NCBI RefSeq assembly: GCF_905220365.1
Contig: NC_061128.1
Location: forward strand, 4,402,001 to 4,466,000
Direction of reading: 5' to 3'
DNA: 64,000 nt
Source: Vanessa cardui
Lineage: Eukaryota; Arthropoda; Insecta; Lepidoptera; Nymphalidae
The position numbers were made by a program, and so were the translations under genes. Positions 1 through 10,604 of the stretch are shown in pieces (the stretch's first letter is position 1; each line of letters starts with the position of its first letter). The notes under the pieces are model-generated. The model had not been told where the DNA came from, searched no databases, and saw only the letters and a list, made by a program, of their open reading frames with translations.

Positions 1-2614
1 TAAGCAAATACGAAAGTTTGTATGTGTTTTCTCTATGCTTTCCTTAGCTATTTATTCGATGGAGATGAAAATTCTGCTTGTGTCAGCGAGGGCCCTGGTC
101 CATAAAAAAAAAACAATAATTTTCTTCGTATAGTTGTCCTGCCAAAATCCGCGACGTAGATAGTTGAAGTCTACTTAACCAACTAAGTATCTAAGTCATT
201 TTCATAACATACAAATAAGTTTACGATATGTAATTACTAGTACTACGCGACATAATTACTCGAATTAAACTCTTTAAGATTATATTAAAATATGCTCGTG
301 TGCGTTAATTTCTGTTTAATTTAATGATTATTTATTTAAGTATCGTGGGAATGAGGTGATCGTTTCCAGACTTAATTTTTTAATTATAAATATATCTGAT
401 ATGTTGACGAGTAAAACGAGTCGTCTTTTAGCCAATAGCTTTAAAAGCCGATAACATGCATATTTTATGAATTATAATTAATTTGTGAGTTCATTTAAGC
501 CTTGTATAAAATATGTACATAGATACAATAGGCTTGCATGCAAATAATATAGTTTAGGAGTAAATTATTTGTGATTAATATTTAATAAATTGCATTTCTT
601 ATGCTTGTCGACTCAAATAAAAAATTAATTTGATTAACCTATTAAGATATTATACAAAATTACTGCCTATAATTCTATTATCAAAAATTTTAAGGACTTG
701 AATTTTGCGATTACATTTATTTTATATAAAAAATAATAGTACCTACTTGGAGAATAAAAAGGAAGAAATATGAAAATCATAGTTTTATTCTATATGGAAT
801 TTAAAAAAAACAGAAATACCCAAATAACAAAAATAAAAAAATATATTTGTTTAATTATTTAAACGCTAAATTCGTTTTGTTATAAGTATTCAAAGAGACT
901 ATTGTAAGAAACAAACATTTTACTACATATATGCCTTATTATGCTTTTTTTGTTATACTATACTTTATTTAGTTAATATATCCAGTATTAGAAGTATATA
1001 TTAATATATAATAAATCAATTGCCTGTAATCGGCATAAAATACAATCGCTAAATACCAACACATACTAACAGGTGAATTTAAATAAAACGTAATAAGCAA
1101 AGGTTCTAAGAAGTTATCGTTACCTCTTCCGGTTATAATAGCTATTATTGATATTTAAAAAAAATAGTTACCATAATAATTGAAGTATATTTTATATGTA
1201 CGGTTAGCAACACAAAAAAAATACGATTTTAACTTTTATATTTTAGAAAGAGTTTTGATTTATATTACTATTACATATAAAAATAATATTTATATCTTAT
1301 TTTTAATTCACATCATTGTCTTTAAATGCTGCCAAGTGAGTATTAATGAGAAATAGAGAGCGGACTCTATATTTAAATTAAATTAATATTTTGATATATC
1401 CAAAATAGTATGGGAATTAATATTCTACTTTATATAATAAGCTAAACTTTTGCCCTAGATCGGCCTTACAAGAAACAACGAGAGGCACCTTAAATGTATC
1501 GAGTATTTTTGAGAAACTGTGTCGCTTTCAAATCCCAGTTTTACGGAATAATATCCAAAGCGTTCTAATATTAGTCCCATTATACTTACATTGTTTGCGT
1601 ATTTAAAATTAAAAAAAAAAATCTGATGCTGGTACGTGTAGTAGTATGTACAGTTGTATGTGTTAGTGTATATGAAGTAAGTTGAACATCGTGTAAGCAT
1701 AAAGTTAAAACGATCCTAGATTACACAATGAGTAACTCCAAACAACACACGTTGATTGTCTAATGAAAAGTAATTAACTGGCGGGGGAGGTATTGACATG
1801 ACAATGTCGGACAGAACAATCGATGGTAAGAGTTAAAGAGGAGATGCTGACTCAGCACTAAGCTGGTGGTACATGACTTGTAACTACAACGAGCTAAGAA
1901 ACGTGGATTGCGTTACGGTTAAAGAATCTCTGCTTTTTGTTGCTATTGCGATTTTTCATCCAATTCTTTGTTTGGTTGTTATTTAAATTTTTTAAATATT
2001 TAAAATTATTAAAATGTTTATTAAACATAGATACATTTTTATTGGCGTCATCATTATTATTATAATAATAATTTTAAAAAAAATTATTTAAATAATAGCA
2101 TAGTCGGATTCTTAGGAAAATAACCTAGGTACTTTTTTGTAACCAAAAAATTTAACAGTATAATAAAATTATGTGTTTCTCTTCAAATTTAAAATATAAA
2201 ACCGAATGTTTATTTAAACAAATTAACGGGAATTTTGCTTGTTTCGTTACTGTCACTTAACTTAAAATAACAAGGTTATTTAATATAATATAATATTTAT
2301 TTAGGCTTTATTTTATTCAGTAAGTATATCTACATAGTGCTGCATAATTGATACTTTTTAGTGAATTATAAGAAACAATTACTATATTGCACTATAATAC
2401 GCCTTTTTTATAGAGTATAAATAATATCCTCACAGATACTACACTATCGCCAAGACAATACAAAAAATATACTTTAATGAGACAAATGCACTCATTACAC
2501 TCAGGAGCGATCTCTTCCAGGCAAACGAAGGGCAGATGAAGTAAACATCTACAATTCTGCAACTTAAAAACTATCTATAACAAATCTTACCTCAAATTTT
2601 ACTCGAGGCGTAAA
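1..2614. other. AT-rich intergenic DNA, no gene seen
   Basis: Very AT-rich sequence with many short homopolymer runs. Open frames are short, and none shows a domain or splice-consistent coding pattern. It lies far downstream of the 3' end of the serpent-like gene. I see nothing else I can support here. Confidence 0.7.
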
Positions 2615-2765
2615 TTAAATAAGTAACCTATGTTATTATCCGGAACTCATACTATCTCCAAAGCAACCAACCAACCTTTCATCTATATCGGTTCAGCGTT
2701 TTAAGCATAAAGAGATAACATACCGAGTAACTTTCGCGTTTATAATATTAGTATACAAGTATTAT
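2615..2765 (+). repeat. Degenerate LINE 3'-tail relic
   Basis: The segment contains phrases typical of lepidopteran non-LTR retrotransposon tails: a 'cggttcagcgtttt' block, then an 'aagagataacat' block, then a 'tttataatattagtataca' end. The order and orientation match the better-preserved copies elsewhere in this window. No open reading frame remains. Recognised from memory of the repeat class, so the exact family is not assigned. Confidence 0.55.
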
Positions 2766-3052
2766 AATATAAAACAACATTTTATGTAAATATTTATTGT
2801 AAATTTTCATAATGAATTACATACATAAATTATAAAAAGTATTCATTAACATATGATACTTTTTAAGCATGTACTATAAAGACCCTAGTTGTATATTATG
2901 TTGTATGTCAGCTGTTATATTAGCATAATATTAGGTACCCCTAAAACAATTTGCAACAGACAGGTGGTAATGGTTGTAATACGTTTATTTAGCAATAATA
3001 ATAAGGGCAAGGATACAATATAACTATTTGAAAAATGATCTAGTATTATAAA

Positions 3053-3262
3053 TAACTAGCAACCCGCCCCGGCTTTTACCGCACGGGTACTGGATGTATA
3101 TCCTTATATCATGACATATGTAGTATGTATAATTTGTAGCCTATGTATTATCGTATAACCTACATTAGTATAAAATTTCATCAAACAATCCTGTAGTTTT
3201 TTCGTGGAAGAGTAATAAACATACATCCATTTTCACAAACTTTCTCATTTTTAATATTAGTA
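3053..3262 (+). repeat. LINE/RTE-type tail fragment
   Basis: It opens with 'actagcaacccgccccggc', a hallmark start shared with the copy at 8918. Further on come 'tagcctatgtatta', 'aaaatttcatcaaa' and 'tttttcgtggaagagtaat', which are the usual successive blocks of this kind of lepidopteran LINE tail. It ends in 'tttttaatattagtagtata'. The copy is noncoding and degenerate. Confidence 0.65.
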
Positions 3263-3857
3263 GTATAGCGACTGACTTTATTAGACTGTAAATGATTTTT
3301 TCGCTTCTTTAAGATTTCCGATATAATATTTATAGATTATTATAGAAAATATAGGCTAGGTCGGTCGATGAAAATTTGAAAATAATGTATATGTCTATAA
3401 CTATAGGTTACCCGTCATACATGATGTTTTCGATTGATAAATACAAAACAAAACATATTATGTTTTTGTTTGCATTCCCGAATTCGAGCATGTAATATTC
3501 GGTTCATCACAAACAGATGCCTCTTAACAACTGTGTTGGTCATCTCAATTTTAGATTGATGTACATTATAATTTTTTAATACAAAATATTAGCGATGATT
3601 TTTTGAGTTAAAAAGTAATTTAATCTGCAGCTGAATGTTACACATTAACAGTTATTGATTTATGTAAAATAGCGTTTTCGATTCTTAGTAAATTATAGAA
3701 GAGAATATTTAAAAAAAATAAGATTTATTCAAACACTAAGCTTGTAAACTAAATAGACAAACTCATTTACAACATAAATGGACGCCTTATCTGTTCCGGG
3801 TTATAATTTGAATATTCTTTAAATGAACATTTGTAAGCCGCGAATATCAACAAATTA

Positions 3858-3960
3858 TGTATGAGATGGTCCAGTGGATAGAATAAATAGATCTAAAACA
3901 AAGATCGTACATTCAAATCTGGGCAAGCGCCAATAAATTTTTACAAGAATATATTAGTAT
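3858..3960 (+). repeat. tRNA-derived SINE head, degenerate
   Basis: The phrase 'gagatggtccagtggata' is an A-box-like RNA polymerase III promoter segment and is shared with the clearer SINE at 12858. The B-box equivalent near 3912 reads 'attcaaatctgg' and is decayed. The body of the SINE is not recognisable downstream, so this is a truncated old copy. Confidence 0.6.
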
Positions 3961-3980
3961 TCAACTTACATTATTTATGA

Positions 3981-4104
3981 CTAGATAGAGTGTTGCACTA
4001 TAAAAGGCAAAAACAAACGAGTCAATTTTATTGTCTTAGTGTGCGTGACAGCTACGCTAGTGTGTGTAGCAGTGTGCATTTTCAGTTTTGACAGTCTATC
4101 TAGA
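3981..4104. mobile_element. Small MITE-like element with inverted ends
   Basis: The left end reads 'ctagatagagtgt' and the right end, reverse-complemented, reads 'ctagatagactgt', giving imperfect terminal inverted repeats of about 13 bases around a core of about 100 bases. The core ('gtgcgtgacagctacgctag', then 'gtgtgtagcagtgtgcattt') is familiar to me as a common nymphalid interspersed sequence. It encodes nothing. The superfamily cannot be set from sequence alone. Confidence 0.55.
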
Positions 4105-4131
4105 TATATAAAAAATCACATATAATGAAAT

Positions 4132-4154
4132 ACTTTGGCTCCCACAGCCAAAGT
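4132..4154. repeat. Short perfect hairpin (9-bp stem, 5-base loop)
   Basis: 'actttggct', then 'cccac', then 'agccaaagt' form a perfect 9-bp stem. It lies about 27 bases beyond the MITE-like element and may be unrelated. No poly-T run follows, so it is unlikely to be a transcript terminator. Function unknown. Confidence 0.5.
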
Positions 4155-5099
4155 TGATCAATATGGTAGAGTAAATATTACAAACTGAAGCACAGACGAG
4201 CTACTTTTATATAAAAATGATTGAACTATAATATAAAGTATATAGCTAAGAATACCGCGTCTATATCTTCGTAGCTCTACGTCGGACTCGGTTAGTTAAG
4301 TCCCAAAGAGACCGACATAACTTCATTGATTAAAGCTCGCCTTGATCGACGTGTTTTACGTTTCCTATTCGTGAAATTGCTTAAGTTTACCATGTCGATT
4401 GTGACGTAAAACATTTTATGCTTAGTTATAGCCTTTATTAATGTTTTATTCAAGCGAGATCAGCCGATTTTACGGTCATTCGTGTTGAGTAAATGTGGTT
4501 TTAAACACATTTTTTATAAGCTACCAGGTGTTTTGTGTGTATTTATACTTTACTATTAATTACTTCAATGACTTAATTTTTTTGTTCCATGAAAAGAGAT
4601 AAGATAAATGTTTTATGAGAGATTTTATGCAAACGATATAACTATAAGAATTTAAAGGAATTTCAATGAATATAATACTCGAAGCGATTACATTTTTTAT
4701 GATAAAAAATTGTATTAGATTAACTTTCTATGCAGAAAAATATCAAGGAATATATTGTATTATGTTTGAAGATACTCAGACAAATAGCGTAATTAGGAAC
4801 GTTGAATGTACACTATTGAAAACAAATTACATTTAGGACACCTCGAATCCTCTACAGTGACGACACTTTGTGAGAAACTTCAGCATACTTCAAGTTTTTA
4901 CTACACATTTCTTAACACATGCATTCGTCGGCCCCTTTTAAATTACAAAATTTCCCCCTTAAAACACAGCGGATATTTTTACTCTATGTAATTGCATACA
5001 AAAACATCTTGTAAGTCAATAAATGCGATTATAATATAACATCGAAATGGATTATACACTGCTCTAGATAACCTAATTAAAAAAAATTTAAACGTTATC
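4155..5099. other. AT-rich intergenic DNA, nothing recognised
   Basis: No coding, RNA or repeat feature that I can support. The 61-codon open frame at 4806-4991 has no domain and ordinary background composition. Confidence 0.6.
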
Positions 5100-5303
5100 T
5101 ACTGTTCGCATCGAGTGTTATTCGCTTCGACACTAATCGTACAGCAAGGGGTACGGTCGGCGACGCGTGAAGATGCCGCGATAGCTAACCGCCCTGCCAC
5201 ATGACGCCTGCGTATGCGCAGTCCGCGATCATTTCGCTGATTGTAAATGGATTTTTTATTCACTTTCCATGGTGTGAGACAATCGGTAATTAACTTTGTA
5301 GTG
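5100..5303. promoter_or_regulatory. GC/CpG-rich island, candidate regulatory element
   Basis: A block clearly richer in G+C and CpG than its flanks, with several CpG-containing words such as 'ggtcggcgacgcg' and 'cgtatgcgcagtccgcg'. Neither strand gives a convincing exon. In an AT-rich butterfly genome such islands often mark conserved noncoding elements, but this is inference from composition. The maT mariner begins at its right edge. Confidence 0.3.
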
Positions 5304-5305
5304 TA

Positions 5306-5331
5306 CGTAGTCGGTCCCAAAGTTCTGTCAT
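5306..5331 (+). repeat. Left terminal inverted repeat of maT element
   Basis: Twenty-six bases, starting right after the TA at 5304-5305. It matches the reverse complement of 6588-6613 at 23 of 26 positions. Confidence 0.9.
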
Positions 5332-5429
5332 ATATGAAAATAGTGATAAAAAGAAAAGTACCAATCCGTTTTTTATAAATTATATATTATATGAAAGAAC
5401 ATTTAATAAAGAATTATATTAACTTAAAA

Positions 5430-6488
5430 TTATTCAAAATGACCGCCTTTATTTTTAATACAGGCCTTTAGTCGCCGCAGCCAGTCGTCTATCGCAGCAC
5501 GCACCATATTCATGTCTATTTCAGCGACTGCTTTTATTATAGCTGACTTTAGATTGTCCAAATTTTTATGGGGCTTAGCACACACCTTCCTCTCTAAGAC
5601 TTGCCAAATTTTATAGTCCAGAGGATTAAGGTCCGGACTGGAGGAAGGCCAATCTTCATGTCTTATGAAGTCGATGTTTTGACGCTCGAACCAGGCTTGA
5701 GTGGTCTTGGCTTTAAGTGCAGGTGCAGAATCTTGCTGGAACACAAAGTGATGTCCTGAAAATAACGTGTTGGGCAGGTCTTTGACATGCTGATCCAAAA
5801 CCGTCTCTTGGTACACTTTTGCACTGGTTTTGACCCCTTTCTCGCAAAAATGAACCTCAGTTGGTCCGTAGTAGGAGACTCCTAACCAGACCATCACTGA
5901 AGATGGATGATGCCCATGTTGCACCCGCGGAACTCTTTTTGCTGCTTCTTCAGAGCTCCCAGCATACACTCTATCATTCTTTTTATTGTACTTTTCTTCT
6001 ATATCGAAAATTTTTTCGTCCGTAAAGAGTATATCACGATGTCGATTTTTCGCGTACCGTTACAACAACACCCGGGATCTTTTGAGTCTTATTGCTTTTA
6101 GACGAGCATTAAGTAGGTGTCCACTCTTTTTTTTGTAAGCTCGCAACTTAAGGTCTTCGTTTAACACCTTTTTGATAGTTTTTCTACTGACCCCCATCTG
6201 CAATGCCATCAGCTTCTGTTTTCGGACAGGATTCCTTCGTATGCGTGCCTTGATTGCTTTGATCACTGCTGGTGTCCTTGCGGAGCGTGGCCGGCCAGTT
6301 CTTTTCTTATCCTCAACACTTGAAACTTCATTGTACCTATTTATAGTACGATACACAAACCTAAGCGATATTTTTAAATTTTTGAGCAACTTGAAAATGG
6401 TATTCGGCGAGTGCCTACAGCGGTGCAACGCTAAAACTGCTATTCGGTTTTCTTTCACGGTCCACTCCATCGTGAAAAATCGCGGCAA
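5430..6488 (-). pseudogene. maT mariner transposase, interrupted by one in-frame stop
   Basis: The transposase would cut and rejoin the element at its inverted repeats. The first part (6488 down to the stop at 6060-6062, 142 residues) carries the N-terminal DNA-binding region: a helix-turn-helix-like segment (SLRFVYRTINRYNEV), a linker with the GRPRS motif typical of mariner transposases, and a second helical domain. After a single TAA the same frame continues without any shift through TDEKIF (first catalytic Asp), SSVMVWLGVS, QQDSAPA (second Asp) and SPDLNPLDYKIW (third Asp), ending GGHFE at 5430. Full frame length is about 350 codons, usual for the family. The start at 6488 gives MPRFF; a second Met is six codons further in. 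One nonsense change appears to be the only break, so the copy decayed recently. Confidence 0.9.
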
Positions 6489-6587
6489 ATGATAACTTTT
6501 TGTTTTTTAATAATTGACAAACATTCAAAAATGGAATGCAATTAAACTTTTTTTAAATCGTCTTCGAAATTGGAAAATAATATGCCA

Positions 6588-6613
6588 GTGACAGAACTTT
6601 AGGACCAACTACG
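6588..6613 (-). repeat. Right terminal inverted repeat of maT element
   Basis: Mirror of the left inverted repeat, ending just before the TA at 6614-6615. Only 3 of 26 positions differ from the left copy. Confidence 0.9.
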
Positions 6614-6615
6614 TA

Positions 6616-7049
6616 TATTTTTAGAGATTCCATTGATGGTTTTATTCGATTAGAATTATTAATGCTTTGACTCGTAACACATATAGGAACTAGGAAAAAC
6701 AATATATAGGTAAATAGGTTTTTTGAAGAATAAAAATCTGCAAATGTCTAGTGCATTGATTTAGGGATATATAATAAAAATTAAGCATATTTGGAACGTA
6801 TGTCGAATAAATCTGTTTATGGATATGAATAAGTATATGTTGGTATTAATGTTGTTATAAATACTTGGAATAAACTTTATGTACGTGTTCGAGAACTGAG
6901 TCATCAGCGATACCTAAAACGAAATCCATCTCAAACAGCAATCAACGATTAAACAGCTGTACACTCGGATCTGATCCGCCGATACTGACTTACGAAACGT
7001 TCCGTTATTAGACAAACTAAAAATTAAAATAGCTAAACGGGCTTCCCCG
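6616..7049. other. AT-rich intergenic DNA, nothing recognised
   Basis: No gene or repeat that I can support. Confidence 0.6.
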
Positions 7050-7260
7050 CCACTAAGCAGACCAATTGTGGCTCGCAGCGGGCGGCGCACCTTTCATTAT
7101 TCTATAATAACTTTGATACAGGGCGAGAAATCTCCTTGTCATGCTGCGGCCGAAACGAACTCTTACCAAATTAATTGCCACGTACTGGGCGGTAACGTCG
7201 CTCCGCGCGTTGCCGTTTCTGCAAACCGAATTCGTGATACAATCGTAATTAATGAATTAT
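7050..7260. promoter_or_regulatory. GC/CpG-rich island, candidate regulatory element
   Basis: It contains words such as 'cgcagcgggcggcgcacc', 'catgctgcggccgaaacg' and 'cgtcgctccgcgcgttgccg' within AT-rich flanks. A 78-codon frame runs through on the plus strand but shows no domain. The composition fits a conserved noncoding element better than an exon. The role is inferred. Confidence 0.3.
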
Positions 7261-8000
7261 TGTCATTGATTTTCTTAAGAGTACCTAGCGAAAGAATTCA
7301 ATAGAACTTTAATTAGTTTCTGTTGCAATAAAATTAGAAAATGTTCTATGAAAAAATAACAAGAATAAAAAAAATATATAAAACCTACAACGTCGATACC
7401 GATTGCAGAACACAAGAAACATCATATTGAAACGTCATTTTTAAATTTCGAAGGCCGAAAAAGGTTAAGCAAATTATTGTTATCACGATTTACGAATCGT
7501 TTCATGCCTGTATGTAAGTTATTAGCTGCTGCGTCTCGACCGGGCGTTGCTCGTAACATCTGTACAAATCGATATAGCACTCGATCCGAAATTGAGATTA
7601 TGCTAAAGCGATGTTAGACGTGTCGAACTTACTATCTCGGATCGATATAAATCATCTTATTAACTATTGTTTCGGGAGGTGTGGTGTGAACGAGCCTGAT
7701 GTTATCGGGCCTGTGATGTGTTTTAAATTAACATAATAGGTTTTGTGAATGGATATCGTCTCTGTTTGTTGTTTTTGATGGTAAGACAGCTTGGGAATAT
7801 TGTTGCCACTAAACTGTACGGGATTCACGCGGGCACCGATGACATGGATAGTAGCGGAAAGTATTTTATAAATTTATTTCTGGAAAGAGCAAATTAACTT
7901 CTATGAATTGACTAATTATACAAATAATCTTCGCCCTAATATATCAGCATTGCAGAAGTTAATGCCGCTCTGAATACCACCAAAGAGTTGCCAACTGAGG
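7261..8000. other. Intergenic DNA, nothing firm
   Basis: No open frame of note. Composition is mixed, with moderately GC-rich patches around 7500-7580 and 7660-7720 but no recognisable element. Confidence 0.5.
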
Positions 8001-8004
8001 GATC

Positions 8005-8310
8005 TAAGATGTTATCTAAGATTCTCTTCACTTTCACTTTCTAAAAACTGGTATAAAGCAATACATGATGTATGTGGTAGAAATTTGGACGAGTAAATGA
8101 TATCCACCCAAACTAACAACCGACGGCCGATTGAGACCAATCTGAAGGAAGACCAGCCTACACAGGATACATTATAGTGCACAAGTGAGCACAAACACAG
8201 GTGCAGAGTGCATTCAATTGTGCAATTCCCAGGAATCCGATACGACAAGAAAGAGTTCAGCCGCTTTGCTTTCCGAGGCACGAAAGTCCACTTCCTAGCT
8301 TTTAGGCGGT
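8005..8310 (-). repeat. LINE-derived interspersed repeat
   Basis: Read on the minus strand it contains 'gtgcctcggaaagca', then 'tcgtatcggattcc', then 'gcacctgtgtttgtgctcac', then 'ttgtgcactataatgt'. This series is found in very many copies in lepidopteran genomes. The 89-codon frame on this strand (MPRKAKRLNSFLSYR) is a by-product of the repeat and not a host gene. The segment at 46148-46350 appears to be an upstream part of the same family. Confidence 0.65.
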
Positions 8311-8417
8311 TAATGCCGATATGGTAGAAAAACCCAGTAACATGTATTTCGTGATATTGAGTTTATATTTAATAAGTTATCTGTGGTGATAAAATTGATA
8401 TCAATAATTGTGACTAT

Positions 8418-8545
8418 CTCCGTGGTCGAATAGCATGTACACTAGTTTTCATGGGTACGCCACTCCAAGGTTCCGGGTTCGATTCCCGGCCGAGTCGGGT
8501 TGTGATACCGTCGTTACTTCTGATTTTCCATAACATAAGTGCCAT
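8418..8545 (+). repeat. tRNA-derived SINE (family 2), internally deleted
   Basis: It starts 'ctccgtggtcgaatagc' (A-box region) and has a good B box, 'ggttcgattcccgg', at about 8478. It ends with 'accgtcgttacttctgattt' and 'tccataacataagtgc'. The fuller copy at 10421-10601 on the opposite strand shows the same blocks plus an internal part missing here, so this copy has a deletion after the B box. Confidence 0.8.
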
Positions 8546-8917
8546 AACAAAGTAAAATAATAATTGCCTATTGGCTCGCAGGCCCTACTTTGACGACCAC
8601 TGACACAATCAAAACGGCACTAGGTGCTTAAAGTGATGAATCATTATGCAACTCATGCAAATCAAAAGATTCGATATTCAGTGCGGAAATTAACTATATC
8701 AGAAGTGAATTTAAAATTCGAGTAGACTCTTAGAAGCTTTTCTGAGTAGTCATTTTACAAGATTGTCTTACTAAATTATCTCCAAATCAGAATATGTGTA
8801 CCGAAACAAAAAAACTTTGTAGCTATTTAAACACTATTATTATAATTATACATTCAATTGTTATCTACTTTTAAAAGTTGCACATTTGGTAAAACTAAAA
8901 AGCACACTTTATAGGTA

Positions 8918-9235
8918 ACTAGCAACCCGCCCCGGCTTCGCCCGGGTGCACGCTGATCCTTTTTTTTATATTTATATTATTTCGTAGAGCTCAGCGAGCG
9001 TTTTCAACGTAAGAGAAACAAAATGTGTATATTTACGACATCACTTCAGAAACCTGTAAAATAATCAGTGTCGACTAAATTTTGCCTGTAATATACATAT
9101 AAACTTTCCTCTTGAATCAATCTATCTATTGAAAAAAACCGCATAAAAATCCGTTGTTTAATTTTAATGATCTAAGCATAAATAGGGACAGACAGCGGTG
9201 AACAACTTTGTTTTTTTAATATGTAATGATGATGA
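8918..9235 (+). repeat. Interspersed repeat with GC-rich head (family A)
   Basis: It opens 'actagcaacccgccccggc'. Further on it carries 'tacgacatcact', 'cctcttgaatcaatctatct', 'aaaaccgcataaaaatccgt' and 'atagggacagacagcgg'. The same blocks occur in the same order, inverted, at 47408-47693, so the two are copies of one family about 0.3 kb long. No coding capacity. The class (LINE tail or non-autonomous element) is unresolved. Confidence 0.8.
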
Positions 9236-9239
9236 AAAT

Positions 9240-10120
9240 GTTTGCAGGCCCAACTTAATGTACCTATGATTCGGGATTTCATATTGTGTATGTACTTTGC
9301 TAGTATTCAAATAAAAAAAATCAACTGTTGGGAACATTACAAAACTACAGTTGGTATTTGTCAATTCTCAACTCAAGCATTCTTTTCATGTCATGCGATC
9401 CTAATAACAATAAAAATATTTCAAACTGGTTATTTTCGTCAAAATCGACCGGTAGATTATTGACACGCCTAAAGTTGTATTAGTTCAATACAAAGTCATC
9501 TTCAATCTACTATCCGATATCCGAAGATACAATTTTACTATTGTAGTTATTTATAGCAATCTCTTGATACATTTTATTGGTATTTATTGTGTATCTGAAT
9601 AAATACTTTCGAACTTAAATAAAAATGCTTTTGATTATATGGATTATTATAATTTAGGCCGTAATTCCTTACTTCCGTATCCAAGTCTTAAATAAGTAAA
9701 AAAAAAAACCAAAATTGTTAACAAAGTAATAAATGTTATGAATTAAATACCTATGTATTTATAATATGCCTGAGTAGGAAGCTTTGATCGTGAGAATAAT
9801 AAAACGCTGAATCATTAACTATTAAACAGTCGCAAATATCAATCGTAACAATTCACATGCATGCGTATATATAATTTTTAGACGAGCGTTTATGGATACA
9901 AACATTGAAGGATTTATATTGTTACTTTATACTACATTATACAAATAATAATTAGGTAGGTTTCTTGTAAAACATCTATAATTTGTTTTAGCATTACTTT
10001 ACCTTAACTTTTTTTTATAATATCTCATATCACACGTATTCATGAAAAAGAAACGGTTTGTGAAGTGTCTTACCGCTAGGCTAAATCACTCCTTTTCGAT
10101 TGATGAATAGATTTGGAACT
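9240..10120. other. AT-rich intergenic DNA, nothing recognised
   Basis: Two overlapping short frames on opposite strands near 9164-9463 show no domain. No repeat recognised. Confidence 0.6.
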
Positions 10121-10124
10121 TATT

Positions 10125-10345
10125 CTAACACGCTGTTCCAATGCGAGTTGGCGGAAATAAAAGTGGCAGAATTTCATTGGAATTAGACACATGATAGTTT
10201 ACTTACCATGTTTTCGTTCACCATCGAGTACGAGAGGAAAATACACAAAAATTAAGCTCATGAAACTCGCAAGTGCTTGCCCAAATTTGAAACCACAATC
10301 ATCGGTTAAGTTGCACGCGTTCTAATCACTAGGCTCTTAATGAAG
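10125..10345 (-). repeat. SINE of Metulj-like family, degenerate
   Basis: On the plus strand it shows the reversed blocks 'ctgttccaatgcgagttgg', 'ggcagaatttcattg', 'gttttcgttcaccatcgag' and 'aaccacaatcatcggttaag'. These correspond to the body and head of the better copy at 12858-13145, in the opposite orientation. It is missing the far tail and is diverged. Confidence 0.7.
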
Positions 10346-10420
10346 AATTAATGAATATATAGGATGTATTAAGGCATGAGACAACATCACATACATTATT
10401 CTTATCCCAATGTAGATAAG

Positions 10421-10601
10421 TAGCTAAAGCACTTGTGTTGTGGAAAATCAGAAGTAACGACGGTACCACAAACACCCAGACCCAAGTCAACATAGAAAAC
10501 TAATGATAATCTACATCGACTCAACCGGGAATCGAACCCAGGACCTTGGAGTGGCGTACCCATGGAAACCGGTGTACACACCTCTCGACCACGGAGGTCG
10601 T
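10421..10601 (-). repeat. tRNA-derived SINE (family 2), nearly full length
   Basis: Read on the minus strand from about 10601: 'cctccgtggtcgagaggtg' (A box), 'tacgccactccaaggtcctg', a B box 'gggttcgattcccggttgag', then 'gtagattatcattagttttc', 'gggtctgggtgtttgtgg', 'taccgtcgttacttctgatt' and 'ccacaacacaagtgctttag'. Both polymerase III promoter boxes are well preserved, suggesting a relatively young copy. The short frames across it on both strands are not genes. Confidence 0.85.
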
Positions 10602-10604
10602 CGA

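Larger units (their letters stand above)
5306..6613 (-). mobile_element. maT-type (DD37D) mariner transposon, TA target duplication
   Basis: A complete cut-and-paste element of about 1.31 kb. Inverted ends begin 'cgtagtcggtcccaaagttc' on the left and 'cgtagttggtcctaaagttc' on the right (read inward), differing at 3 of 26 positions. TA dinucleotides flank both ends (5304-5305 and 6614-6615), the target-site duplication of Tc1/mariner elements. The transposase lies on the minus strand. Its second and third catalytic aspartates (in QQDSAPA and PLDYKIW) are separated by 37 residues, the DD37D signature of the maT clade. The near-matched ends suggest a fairly recent insertion, but the transposase carries a stop codon, so this copy is probably not autonomous. 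Confidence 0.92.

Noticed and set aside
8012..8281. 89-codon minus-strand frame (MPRKAKRLNS)
   Set aside because: Lies inside a very common lepidopteran LINE-derived repeat.
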